From contig JALHOW010000005.1 in NCBI GenBank assembly GCA_022842785.1, forward strand, positions 248,001-312,000: a DNA stretch of 64,000 bases. Reading direction: 5' to 3'. This document shows, one piece after another, positions 53,037-61,370 of the stretch. Below the pieces are notes generated by a model that worked only from the letters and a program-made list of their open reading frames with translations, was not told the origin of the DNA and made no database searches. This DNA comes from Hyphomicrobiaceae bacterium. GTDB lineage: Bacteria; Pseudomonadota; Alphaproteobacteria; Rhizobiales; Hyphomicrobiaceae. Numbering within the stretch: the stretch's first letter is position 1; each line of letters opens with the position of its first letter. The translations under genes were made by a program, and so were the position numbers.

Positions 53037-54641
53037 CTAAGGCCTCATACCGAAAGTGCGTGGCCCGGGTGTGCGCAAGGGCTCTGCGAGATTGGCGAAC
53101 TCGCAGAGCAGGCGGCGCGTATCGCGCGGGTCGATGATCTCCTCGACGGCAAATGTCTCGGCCGTGCGGAACGGCGATCGCAGCGCGTTGAGCCTCGTCT
53201 CGATTTCGGCGAGCTTGGCCTTGGGATCGTCGGCGGCATCGATCTCGGCGCGATAGGCTGCCTCTATGCCGCCTTCGAGCGGCAGCGAGCCCCACCATCC
53301 AGAAAGCCACGCATAGCGCATGGAGAAGCGTCCCGCCGGCACGTGCGCGGCGCCGGCCACGCCGAACACATTGCGGATGATGATCGAACACCACGGCACG
53401 GTCGTCTGGTTGATGGCGGCCATGGCGCGCACGCCGAGACGGATGGTTGCCGCGCGCTCGGCCTCAAGGCCGATCATGAAGCCGGGGCAATCCACGAGAT
53501 GCACGATTGGCATGTGGAATGTCTCGGCCAGATCGACGAAGCGGATCACCTTACTGCAGGCATCCGCCGTCCACGCCCCGCTCACATGGAATGGATCGCT
53601 CGCGAGAATGCCGACCGGTACGCCATCGAGGCGCGCGAAGCCCGTGATCACCGGGCGTCCAAACATCCGCCCCATCTCGAAGAACGAGCCGCGATCGGCC
53701 AGCGCCTCGATGATCGGGCGCATCTTGTAAGGCTGATTGCGCTCGCGCGGGATGGCCTTGAAGAGCCACTCCTCGCGCCGGCCCGGCGCATCGACCTGAG
53801 GACCACGCGAGGCGACCTCATAGCAGGACGAGGGGAGGTATGAGAGAAAGCGGCGCGCGCGCTCGAAGGCCTCTTCCTCGCTGTCCACGGCATCGTCGAC
53901 GGCACCAGCGGCGCACTGGATTTCCCAACCGCCCAGCTCCTGTTTCGAGAGCGCCTGCTTGTCGCCGATGCGCGCGACGACCGGCGGGCCGGCGACGAAC
54001 ATCGCCGAGGTCTTCTTCGTCATCAGCGAGTAGTGGCTGGCTGAAACTTGTGCAGCACCGAGCCCCGCGACGGAGCCGAGTCCAAGTGCCACCACCGGCA
54101 CGAGGCCGAGATTGTCGGCGAGATACTTGTAGCGCATGGACGAGCCGCCGAGCCCACCCGGCAGATTGGCGCGGCCCGTGGTCTCGATGGTTTTCACTGA
54201 GCCACCGCCTCCAGAGCCTTCAATGATGCGGATGATGGGGAGGCGCAGCTCGTTGGCCATGCGCTCGGCGATCACCGTCTTTTCGGGGATCGTCGCATCG
54301 GCTGAGCCCCCGCGAACGGTGAAATCGTCGCCGCTGACGATGACAGGGCGGCCGTCGATCTTCGCGCGGCCGGTCACGCGGTTCGACGGCGTCACGCGCA
54401 CGAGATTTCCGGCGGCGTCGTACTCGGCGAAGCCTGTGAGCGAACCGACCTCATTGAACGAGCCGGGATCCACGAGACGACCGACGCGCTCGCGGATGGT
54501 CAGCTTGCCTTCACGATGCTGGCGGTCGACCTTTTCGGTACCGCCCATCTCCTTGGCAAAATGTTCGCGCTGTCTGAGCTCGTCGAGTTCACTCTGCCAT
54601 CCCTGCGGCGGCGGCACGTCACCCGCATCGTCCTTGGGCAT
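53037..54641 (-). CDS. acyl-CoA carboxylase carboxyltransferase subunit (divergent)
   Basis: This 534-residue protein has the carboxyltransferase two-domain fold: TIRERVGRLVDPGSFNEVGS, then VIVSGDDFTVRGGSADATI, IIRIIEGSGGGGSVKTIETT and KTSAMFVAGPPVVARIGDKQ; in the second half GRPVITGFARLDGVPVGILA, VHLVDCPGFMIGLEAERAAT and VFGVAGAAHVPAGRFSMRYA. The second oxyanion loop, normally GGAYxxM, reads FGVAGAAHV. It may therefore act on an unusual acyl-CoA or have lost activity. It is 3 bases from the convergent DMFase-like gene. The biotin carboxylase subunit is not nearby. ATG 54641 has GGGAG eight bases upstream; GTG 54650 is in frame. Confidence 0.88.
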   Translation of the reverse strand: MPKDDAGDVPPPQGWQSELDELRQREHFAKEMGGTEKVDRQHREGKLTIRERVGRLVDPGSFNEVGSLTGFAEYDAAGNLVRVTPSNRVTGRAKIDGRPVIVSGDDFTVRGGSADATIPEKTVIAERMANELRLPIIRIIEGSGGGGSVKTIETTGRANLPGGLGGSSMRYKYLADNLGLVPVVALGLGSVAGLGAAQVSASHYSLMTKKTSAMFVAGPPVVARIGDKQALSKQELGGWEIQCAAGAVDDAVDSEEEAFERARRFLSYLPSSCYEVASRGPQVDAPGRREEWLFKAIPRERNQPYKMRPIIEALADRGSFFEMGRMFGRPVITGFARLDGVPVGILASDPFHVSGAWTADACSKVIRFVDLAETFHMPIVHLVDCPGFMIGLEAERAATIRLGVRAMAAINQTTVPWCSIIIRNVFGVAGAAHVPAGRFSMRYAWLSGWWGSLPLEGGIEAAYRAEIDAADDPKAKLAEIETRLNALRSPFRTAETFAVEEIIDPRDTRRLLCEFANLAEPLRTPGPRTFGMRP

Positions 54642-54731
54642 TCGCTTCACTCCCTGCCGCAGCTTCTTCGGCTGGGCGTCGTTCGTTCCGTTGACTGTAA
54701 GATTAGCGAGCCCTAACGCGCGGGACCAGAC

Positions 54732-54998
54732 TCAATGAGGCCGCAGGGTTTCTGGCTCGCAGCCGTAGTCCCGCTCGAAAGCCGCCGTCTCGTGGTGGTA
54801 AACCGCAAGCAGAGCACGGTGCCGAGCGAGCTCATACGTCCAGTGGCGCGCGAGGCCCCGCTGGCGCTCGGCTTCGAGAAAATGTGCGAGCTTGGCGATC
54901 AGCGCCGCCCGGCCATAGAATGAGCGGTCCGCGAGTTCGGACGGCGCCGCGGCCATGAGCCAAGGCAGTGACCTCAAATGACGCGGCAGACCGTCCAT
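54732..54998 (-). CDS. hypothetical small protein
   Basis: This is an 88-residue frame with an amphipathic helical centre (FYGRAALIAKLAHFLEAERQ, then RHWTYELARHRALLAVYHHE) and an acidic C-terminus (DYGCEPETLRPH). No family was recognised and there is no signal peptide. It lies upstream of the carboxyltransferase gene on the same strand with a 90-base gap, and divergent from the DUF1192 gene. The ribosome site is weak; Met15 at 54956 is an alternative start. Confidence 0.55.
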   Translation of the reverse strand: MDGLPRHLRSLPWLMAAAPSELADRSFYGRAALIAKLAHFLEAERQRGLARHWTYELARHRALLAVYHHETAAFERDYGCEPETLRPH

Positions 54999-55058
54999 AG
55001 CCCGATCGTGCGCCCGCTGGCGCCAGCGGGGACAAGACGGTCAGGAGAGGATGCGGCC

Positions 55059-55253
55059 ATGTCGATGGACTGGGACGAAGCAAAGCAGAAGATGGTGAAG
55101 GGCGCCCAGGTCGGCGAGAGCCTCGACACCCTATCGATCGCCGATCTCGAAGCGCGCATTGCCTCTTTCGAGGCGGAGATCGTCCGCGTCCGCGGCGAAA
55201 TCACGCGCAAGAAGGCGCACGAAGCCGCCGCCGCGAACCTGTTCAAGCGGTAG
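55059..55253 (+). CDS. DUF1192 domain-containing protein
   Basis: This 64-residue protein matches DUF1192, a family of short alphaproteobacterial coiled-coil proteins: ESLDTLSIADLEARIASFEA (about 20-39) followed by EIVRVRGEITRKKAHEAAAA and LFKR at the end. The start at ATG 55059 has GGAGAGG nine bases upstream; the frame reaches back to 54978. It is convergent with the 2-hydroxyacid dehydrogenase gene, 9 bases apart. Function unknown. Confidence 0.9.
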   Translation: MSMDWDEAKQKMVKGAQVGESLDTLSIADLEARIASFEAEIVRVRGEITRKKAHEAAAANLFKR

Positions 55254-55262
55254 GCGGGCGCC

Positions 55263-56231
55263 TCACCAACCCTTGAAGGGCGTGTCGGGCGTCGGCGTCA
55301 GCGGCGGCTTGCGCTCCTTGTAGGCCAGCAGATTGTCCACCACGAGCTGGCCCATCTTGTCGCGCGTGTGCTGTGAGCCGGAGCCGACGTGCGGCAGCAG
55401 CGTCACGTTGCCGAGTTCGAGGAAGGCAGGATCGATCTTCGGCTCGTTGAGATAGACGTCCAAGCCGGCGCTGTGGATCGTGCGGTTCTTGAGCGCGGCG
55501 ATCAAATCGGGCTCGTTGACCACCGAGCCACGCGCGACATTGATGACGATGCCGCGCGGGCCGAGCGCTTCGAGCACAGCCGTGTTGATGAGCCCCTGCG
55601 TCGCCGGTCCACCCGGCAGAATGGCAACCAACGTATCCACGTCCCGCGCCATGGCGACGAGGTCGTCATAGAAGGGATACGGCACATCCGCCTGCTTCTT
55701 GCGGCCGAAGTAACTGATCGGCATGCCGAAGCCCTCGAGCCGCCGTCCGATCGCCTTGCCGATGCGCCCGAAGCCGATCATGCCGACATGGCGATCACGC
55801 AGCGAGGCGGTGTAGCGGAACTCGCCTTTGCTCCAGTCGCCCGAGCGGAGGTAGGCCTCGGCATAGTTGAACTCGCGCACGGTGGCGATGAGCAGGCCGA
55901 CCGCCATGTCGGCGACCTCCTCGTTCAGCACCTCCGGCGTGTGCGTAATGACGACGCCCTGGGCCTTTGCCGCCGGCACGTCGATACTGTCGTAGCCGAC
56001 GCCGTAGTTGCTGATGATCTTCAGGTTCGGCAGCCGTTTAATCATGTCGGCGGAGGTCGCGACATTGGTCAGCGCCCCCGTGCACACCCCCTCGATGCGG
56101 GGTCCGACCTCGGCGAACAGGCGGTCCCAGTCAGAAACCTTGTTCAGCCAGTGTACTTCGAAGGCTTCATCGATCTGGCGGGTGACAAGCGGCATCATCC
56201 AGCCGGTTGAAATGATTACGGGCTTCGACAT
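55263..56231 (-). CDS. D-2-hydroxyacid dehydrogenase (glyoxylate/hydroxypyruvate reductase-like)
   Basis: This 322-residue enzyme reduces 2-keto acids with NAD(P)H. It has LKIISNYGVGYDSIDVPAAK, the Rossmann loop GMIGFGRIGKAIGRRLEGFG (about 149-168), FGRKKQADVP after the second strand (lysines and arginine suit NADPH), catalytic Arg (NVARGSVVNEP), Glu (DVYLNEP) and His (LLPHVGSGS). The TASLRDRHV and GDWSKGEF parts are as in GhrB-like enzymes. ATG 56231 was preferred. It is divergent from the PYROXD2-like gene. Confidence 0.93.
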   Translation of the reverse strand: MSKPVIISTGWMMPLVTRQIDEAFEVHWLNKVSDWDRLFAEVGPRIEGVCTGALTNVATSADMIKRLPNLKIISNYGVGYDSIDVPAAKAQGVVITHTPEVLNEEVADMAVGLLIATVREFNYAEAYLRSGDWSKGEFRYTASLRDRHVGMIGFGRIGKAIGRRLEGFGMPISYFGRKKQADVPYPFYDDLVAMARDVDTLVAILPGGPATQGLINTAVLEALGPRGIVINVARGSVVNEPDLIAALKNRTIHSAGLDVYLNEPKIDPAFLELGNVTLLPHVGSGSQHTRDKMGQLVVDNLLAYKERKPPLTPTPDTPFKGW

Positions 56232-56576
56232 GGAAAGAGTTCGGCTCCTGGGAGATGAAGGCCCCGATCGGCCATAAGGCGAAGCAGTGAGCATCGCACC
56301 GCCGCCATAGAGTGACAACCCTTTGAGCAAAACTCCTCACCGCCGCAATTTTCGGCACGCGCCGCGGCGTGCGTCCCACCCTCTGACCGGTTGCGCGCGC
56401 CGCCTCGATTATGGTTAATTGAGCATATCGATCGCCACGTGAGGGCCCGATGGGCACTTGGTGCGGGGCCGAGTGCGTGGCGAAATCGGGCAGGAAGGTC
56501 CTTCCGTAACTGGGAGGACCTTGTTGTTTCCGGGCGCGATTCCTGCTGACACTCGGTCAGGAGAAAGCACGCACCC
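56232..56576. other. divergent intergenic region with a hairpin
   Basis: These 345 bases separate the 2-hydroxyacid dehydrogenase gene (minus) and the PYROXD2-like gene (plus). No gene was seen. Near the plus-strand gene, AAGGTCCT (56495-56502) pairs with AGGACCTT (56515-56522) and is followed by TTGTTGTTT, about 54 bases before the start codon. It could be an attenuator or an operator. Confidence 0.5.
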
Positions 56577-58193
56577 ATGACCGATCACATCTACGACGTC
56601 GCCATCATCGGCGGAGGACACAACGGCCTCACCTGCGCCGCCTATCTCGCGCGTGCCGGGCTCAAGGTCGTGGTGCTGGAAGCGCACGAGGTCGTCGGCG
56701 GCGCGGCCGTGACGGAAAGCTTCGCGCCGGGCTTCCGCAATTCCGTCGCCTCCTACACGGTCAGCCTGCTCAATCCGAAGGTCATCCGTGACCTCGAACT
56801 CGCGCGCCATGGCCTGCGCGTCGTCGAGCGTCCGGTCGCCAACTTCTGGCCGGTCGATGCCGAACGCGGCCTGCTCATGCCCTATGGCCTCGCCAAGCGG
56901 CAGCACGCCATTGCGCAGTTTTCGCCGCGCGATGCGGAACGCTTGCCGGCCTATGACGCCGCGCTCGAGCGTGCGGCTGACTTGCTGCGCGACCTCGTCT
57001 TGCGCACGCCTCCCAATGTCGGAAGCGGCATCGCCGAGCTGGTTCGGAACGCCGGTCTTGCACGGCGCTTGCGCGGTCTCGATGTGGAGGGCTGGCGTCT
57101 TGTCACGGACCTCTTCGCAAAGAGTGCCGCGGATTTTCTCGACCAGTGGTTCGAGAGCGAGATCGTTAAAGCGGCCTTTGCCTTCGACGGCATTGTCGGC
57201 GCCTACGCTTCACCGCACACGCCGGGCACCGCCTACGTGCTGCTGCATCATTGCTTCGGCGAAGTGAACGGCAAGCCCGGCGTGTGGGGCCACGCCGTTG
57301 GCGGCATGGGCGCGATTTCCGACGCGATCGCGGCATCCGCGCGGGGCGCAGGCGCGGAAATCCGCACGCAGGCGCGCGTCGCCAAGTTGCGCATGGCCGG
57401 TGGATGGGTTGCAGGTGTCGTGCTGGAGAACGGCGAGGAAATCCGCGCCCGAGCCGTCGCATCAGGCATCGGCCCGAAGCTGTTGTTCCGATCGATCGTA
57501 CCCGAGGATGCGCTCGCGCCGGAGCTGCGCAATCGCTTTCTGCATTTCAAGACCGGCTCCGGCACGTTCCGCATGAACGTCGCGCTATCGGAGCTGCCGG
57601 ATTTCCTCTGCCGGCCCGGCACCAACAAGCAGGATCATCACGGCGCCGGCATCGTCATCGGCCCGACGATCGACTATCTCGACCGCGCCTATCTCGATGC
57701 GCGCCGCGAGGGCTGGTCACGCGAGCCGGTCGTCGAGATGCTGATCCCCTCGACACTCGACGATAGCCTCGCACCGCCGGGCCAGCACGTCGCCAGTCTC
57801 TTCGTGCAGCACGTGGCGCCGCACCTGCCGACGCCTCGGACGTGGGCCAATGCGCACGAGAAGGAGCAGTTCGCCGATCTCGTGATCGATACGGTCACGA
57901 AGCACGCGCCGAACTTCAAGGCGTCCGTGATCGCGCGGCAGGTGCTCTCGCCGCTGGATCTCGAGACCCGCTTCGGCCTCGTCGATGGTGACATCTTCCA
58001 CGGCCAGCTATCGCTCGATCAGCTCTTCTCGGCGCGGCCCGTCATCGGACACGCCGACTATCGCCTGCCCGTGCCCGGCCTCTATCTTTGCGGATCGGGC
58101 GCGCATCCGGGCGGCGGCGTGACGGGTGTGCCCGGCCACAATGCGGCTCGCGAGATCATTCGCGATCTCAAGTCGAAGTGGCGGCGGAAGTAG
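56577..58193 (+). CDS. FAD-dependent oxidoreductase, PYROXD2 / phytoene-desaturase-like
   Basis: This 538-residue flavoprotein has the dinucleotide-binding start YDVAIIGGGHNGLTCAAYLA (6-25) followed by LEAHEVVGGAAVTES, and the C-terminal FAD block GLYLCGSGAHPGGGVTGVPG followed by HNAAREII. These fit the PYROXD2 / crtI-like oxidoreductase group, of unclear substrate. It has no carotenoid genes beside it. CAGGAGA lies about 14 bases before ATG 56577. It is convergent with lpdA (14 bases). Confidence 0.93.
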   Translation: MTDHIYDVAIIGGGHNGLTCAAYLARAGLKVVVLEAHEVVGGAAVTESFAPGFRNSVASYTVSLLNPKVIRDLELARHGLRVVERPVANFWPVDAERGLLMPYGLAKRQHAIAQFSPRDAERLPAYDAALERAADLLRDLVLRTPPNVGSGIAELVRNAGLARRLRGLDVEGWRLVTDLFAKSAADFLDQWFESEIVKAAFAFDGIVGAYASPHTPGTAYVLLHHCFGEVNGKPGVWGHAVGGMGAISDAIAASARGAGAEIRTQARVAKLRMAGGWVAGVVLENGEEIRARAVASGIGPKLLFRSIVPEDALAPELRNRFLHFKTGSGTFRMNVALSELPDFLCRPGTNKQDHHGAGIVIGPTIDYLDRAYLDARREGWSREPVVEMLIPSTLDDSLAPPGQHVASLFVQHVAPHLPTPRTWANAHEKEQFADLVIDTVTKHAPNFKASVIARQVLSPLDLETRFGLVDGDIFHGQLSLDQLFSARPVIGHADYRLPVPGLYLCGSGAHPGGGVTGVPGHNAAREIIRDLKSKWRRK

Positions 58194-58207
58194 CCACTAC
58201 CACGCGA

Positions 58208-59611
58208 TCACATATGGATCGGGCGCTTATCGACCGCGAGCGCGGCTTCCTTGATCGCCTCGGACAGCGTCGGATGGGCGTGGCACGTGCGCGCGAGATC
58301 CTCGGCCGAGCCGCCGAACTCCATGATCACCGTCGCCTCGCCGATCAGCTCGCCCGCATTGGCACCGACAATGTGCACGCCGAGAATGCGATCTGTTGCG
58401 GCATCCGCGAGCACCTTCACGAAGCCGTCGCTCGTGCGGTTCACCTTCGCGCGGGCATTGGCCGTGAACGGGAACTTACCGACCTTGTAGGGGATGCCGA
58501 ACGCCTTCAGCTCCTCCTCGGTCTTGCCGACGGACGCCACCTCAGGCGCGGTATAGATCACGCTCGGGATGACGCCGTAGTTCACGTGTCCCGCTTGACC
58601 CGCGAGCATTTCCGCGACGGCCACACCCTCTTCCTCGGCCTTGTGCGCGAGCATGGGCCCGACGATCACATCGCCGATGGCGTAAATGCCGGGAACGCTC
58701 GTCTGATAGTGCTCGTCGACAGCAACGCGCTTCCTCTCATCGAGCTTCACGCCCGCCTCTTCGAGACCGAGGCCCGTCGTGTAAGGCACGCGACCGATCG
58801 CGACCAACACGACGTCCGCCTTGATCTCCTCGGCGTCGCCACCCTTGGCGGGCTCGACCTTGACCGTACAGCCGCTCTTGTTCGTCGTGATGCCCGTGAC
58901 CTTGGAGCTGAGCTTGAACGCAAAGCCCTGCTTGGCCAACAGGCGCTGGAAACTCTTGGCCACATCGAGGTCCATGCCCGGCAGAATGCGGTCGAGGAAT
59001 TCGATGACCGTCACTTCCGAACCAAGGCGGCGATACACACTGCCAAGCTCGAGCCCGATCACGCCGGCGCCGACGACCAGCAGTTTCTCCGGCACCTTGT
59101 CGAGCACGAGCGCGCCCGTCGACGACACGACCTGCTTCTCGTCGATTTCGATGCCGGGCAGCTTCGCGACATCGGAGCCCGTCGCAATGACGATGTTCTT
59201 GGCTTCGAGCGTCTCGGTGCCGCCTGCCGTCAACACGACCTCGACCTTGCCGGCCCCAGCAATGCGCCCGAGACCGTGGTAGGCCGTAATCTTGTTCTTC
59301 TTGAAGAGAAACTCGATGCCGGTCGTGTTCCCCTTCACGCCCTCGTCCTTGTAGGCCTGCATCCGTGCGAGGTCGAACGTGGGCTTGGCGTCGATGCCCA
59401 TGGCGGCAAAGCCGTGCCCCGCCTCGTGATAGAGCTCGCTCGCGTGGAGCAGCGCCTTCGAGGGAATGCAGCCGACATTGAGGCAGGTGCCACCGTGCGT
59501 CGCGCGCTTCTCGACGACAGCGACCTTCATACCGAGCTGTGCCGCGCGGATCGCGCACACATAGCCGCCGGGGCCGGTACCGATGACAATGAGGTCGTAG
59601 GTTTGTGCCAT
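58208..59611 (-). CDS. lpdA: dihydrolipoyl dehydrogenase (E3)
   Basis: This 467-residue flavoenzyme re-oxidises dihydrolipoamide of the 2-oxoglutarate dehydrogenase complex with NAD. It has the FAD site [19 protein letters not shown], redox disulfide [13 protein letters not shown] (about 40-52), NAD site [19 protein letters not shown] and the C-terminal His-Glu pair [19 protein letters not shown]. Length is typical. It is the last gene of the sucA-sucB-(membrane protein)-lpd group. Confidence 0.97.
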   Translation of the reverse strand: MAQTYDLIVIGTGPGGYVCAIRAAQLGMKVAVVEKRATHGGTCLNVGCIPSKALLHASELYHEAGHGFAAMGIDAKPTFDLARMQAYKDEGVKGNTTGIEFLFKKNKITAYHGLGRIAGAGKVEVVLTAGGTETLEAKNIVIATGSDVAKLPGIEIDEKQVVSSTGALVLDKVPEKLLVVGAGVIGLELGSVYRRLGSEVTVIEFLDRILPGMDLDVAKSFQRLLAKQGFAFKLSSKVTGITTNKSGCTVKVEPAKGGDAEEIKADVVLVAIGRVPYTTGLGLEEAGVKLDERKRVAVDEHYQTSVPGIYAIGDVIVGPMLAHKAEEEGVAVAEMLAGQAGHVNYGVIPSVIYTAPEVASVGKTEEELKAFGIPYKVGKFPFTANARAKVNRTSDGFVKVLADAATDRILGVHIVGANAGELIGEATVIMEFGGSAEDLARTCHAHPTLSEAIKEAALAVDKRPIHM

Positions 59612-59618
59612 TTGCTTG

Positions 59619-59993
59619 TCACTTTAGAGCGTTTCTGCGCCAAAGCCATGCAGTGTAGATGAAGACGATCATGGCGAAGGCTAGTGGGAGAAACTGATGA
59701 ATACCGGGAGAGATCTCGTACACGACTGCGTCAGGGGAGCTGTCAAGCAGTGGCGGTGCGCGAAACCATAAACTCTCGGCTTCGCTTCCCACCCAGGATG
59801 CTGTTGCGAGCACTGCCCAGTGGTTCAGCAAGAACAGCAGAACAGCACTCGTGATGACGACCCCAGCCCCAAACAGCTCGCGCAAGTGGCCTCCTAAAGC
59901 GAGGTCAACAAGCGTGCTTACGGAAATAGCTGTCAGAGTCGCAATGTAGAGCACGATCAACCAAACTCCGATCGGTCTACCCAGCAACTTCAT
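59619..59993 (-). CDS. hypothetical membrane protein inserted in the 2-oxoglutarate dehydrogenase operon
   Basis: This 124-residue frame has three hydrophobic segments: [20 protein letters not shown] (8-27), [20 protein letters not shown] (about 43-62) and [20 protein letters not shown] near the end. No family was recognised. AAGGGAAG lies 4-11 bases before ATG 59993. The gene is clearly less GC-rich (about half G+C by eye) than sucB and lpd on both sides, so it was probably inserted late. The gaps are 19 bases to sucB and 7 bases to lpd, so it is co-transcribed. Confidence 0.65.
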   Translation of the reverse strand: MKLLGRPIGVWLIVLYIATLTAISVSTLVDLALGGHLRELFGAGVVITSAVLLFLLNHWAVLATASWVGSEAESLWFRAPPLLDSSPDAVVYEISPGIHQFLPLAFAMIVFIYTAWLWRRNALK

Positions 59994-60012
59994 TGACTTC
60001 CCTTGGCCTCCG

Positions 60013-61302
60013 TCAAAGCTCAAGCACGAACCGCTGCGGATCCTCGAGGCATTCCTTCACGCGCACGAGGAAGGTTACGGCTTCGCGGCCATCGACAATG
60101 CGGTGATCGTAGCTGAGCGCGAGGTACATCATCGGGCGGATAACGATCTGGCCGTTCCGCACGACCGCGCGATCCTCGATCTTGTGCATGCCGAGAATGC
60201 CCGACTGCGGGGCATTTAGGATCGGCGTCGACATCAGCGAGCCATACACGCCGCCATTCGAGATCGTGAACGTGCCGCCCTGCATCTCGTCGATCGAGAG
60301 CTTGCCATCGCGGGCACGGCGGCCGAATTCGGAAATCTTCGCCTCGATCTCTGCGAGGTTCATGCGGTCCGCCTCTCGCACGACGGGCACGACGAGGCCC
60401 TTCTCCGTGCCGACGGCAACACCGATGTGGTAATAGTTCTTGTAGATGACATCGGCGCCATCGATCTCGGCATTGACCGCCGGGATCTCCTTCAGCGCTT
60501 GGATGCACGCCTTCACGAAGAAGCTCATGAAGCCGAGCTTCACGCCGTGGCGCTTCTCGAACAGGTCCTTGTACTGGTTGCGCATGGCCATGACCGCGCT
60601 CATGTCCACGTCGTTGAACGTGGTGAGCATAGCGGCACTGTTCTGCGCATCCTTGAGGCGCCGCGCGATGGTCTGGCGCAGACGCGTCATGCGAACCCGC
60701 TCCTCGCGCGACTCGTCATTGGGCGCAGAGGGAAGCCGCATCTGCTGCGGCGCGACGGCCGGCACCGATGGCGCATAGGCGACCGCTGCAGATGCCGCAG
60801 CGGGAGCAGCGGCATCGGCCTTGGGCCGCGCGTCCGCGGCGAGCACGTCTTCCTTGAGCACCTGCCCGCGCTTGCCCGAGCCGGCGACGTCATTCTCGGC
60901 GAGGCCCTTTTCCTTCATGAGCTTGCCGGCGGCCGGAGACGGCGACATGGCCGGCCCCGATGAAGCAGGTGCTGCTTTCGGCGGTGCCTTGGCGTCGGCC
61001 TTGGGTGCAGCAGGAGCCGCAGCCGGCGCGGCCTTGGCGGGCGCCGCGGCTTTTGCCGGCGCGCCACCTTCATTGAGGCGCCCGATAACTGTGCCGACGG
61101 CGACGGTCGCGCCCTCATCCACGGCTAGCTCTGCGAGCACGCCGTTCGCCGGCGCCGAGACCTCGACGGTCACCTTGTCCGTTTCGAGCTCGCACAGCGG
61201 CTCGTCGACGGCGACCGCCTCGCCCGCCTTCTTGAACCACTTGGCAAGCGTCGCCTCGGTCACGGATTCGCCGAGCGTCGGCACCTTGATATCGATCGCC
61301 AT
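60013..61302 (-). CDS. sucB: 2-oxoglutarate dehydrogenase E2, dihydrolipoamide succinyltransferase
   Basis: This 429-residue E2 transfers the succinyl group to CoA. It has one lipoyl domain (1-76) with the lipoylated lysine in [11 protein letters not shown] (Lys43), an Ala/Pro/Lys-rich linker (about 80-120), an E3/E1-binding peripheral domain ([15 protein letters not shown]), a second linker and a catalytic domain with [34 protein letters not shown] and [18 protein letters not shown] (active-site His-Asp). AAGG lies about nine bases before ATG 61302. Confidence 0.97.
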   Translation of the reverse strand: MAIDIKVPTLGESVTEATLAKWFKKAGEAVAVDEPLCELETDKVTVEVSAPANGVLAELAVDEGATVAVGTVIGRLNEGGAPAKAAAPAKAAPAAAPAAPKADAKAPPKAAPASSGPAMSPSPAAGKLMKEKGLAENDVAGSGKRGQVLKEDVLAADARPKADAAAPAAASAAVAYAPSVPAVAPQQMRLPSAPNDESREERVRMTRLRQTIARRLKDAQNSAAMLTTFNDVDMSAVMAMRNQYKDLFEKRHGVKLGFMSFFVKACIQALKEIPAVNAEIDGADVIYKNYYHIGVAVGTEKGLVVPVVREADRMNLAEIEAKISEFGRRARDGKLSIDEMQGGTFTISNGGVYGSLMSTPILNAPQSGILGMHKIEDRAVVRNGQIVIRPMMYLALSYDHRIVDGREAVTFLVRVKECLEDPQRFVLEL

Positions 61303-61370
61303 CTCATCAGCCTTTCACTGCGCGGGCCGCGGATCGACCGCGCACATTTCTCTCTGGCTCAGATCTGCCC

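Noticed and set aside
54732-54998. Small subunit of the DMFase-like enzyme
   Set aside because: It is shorter than DmfA1 (88 versus about 130 residues), on the opposite strand beyond another gene, and does not resemble it in sequence.
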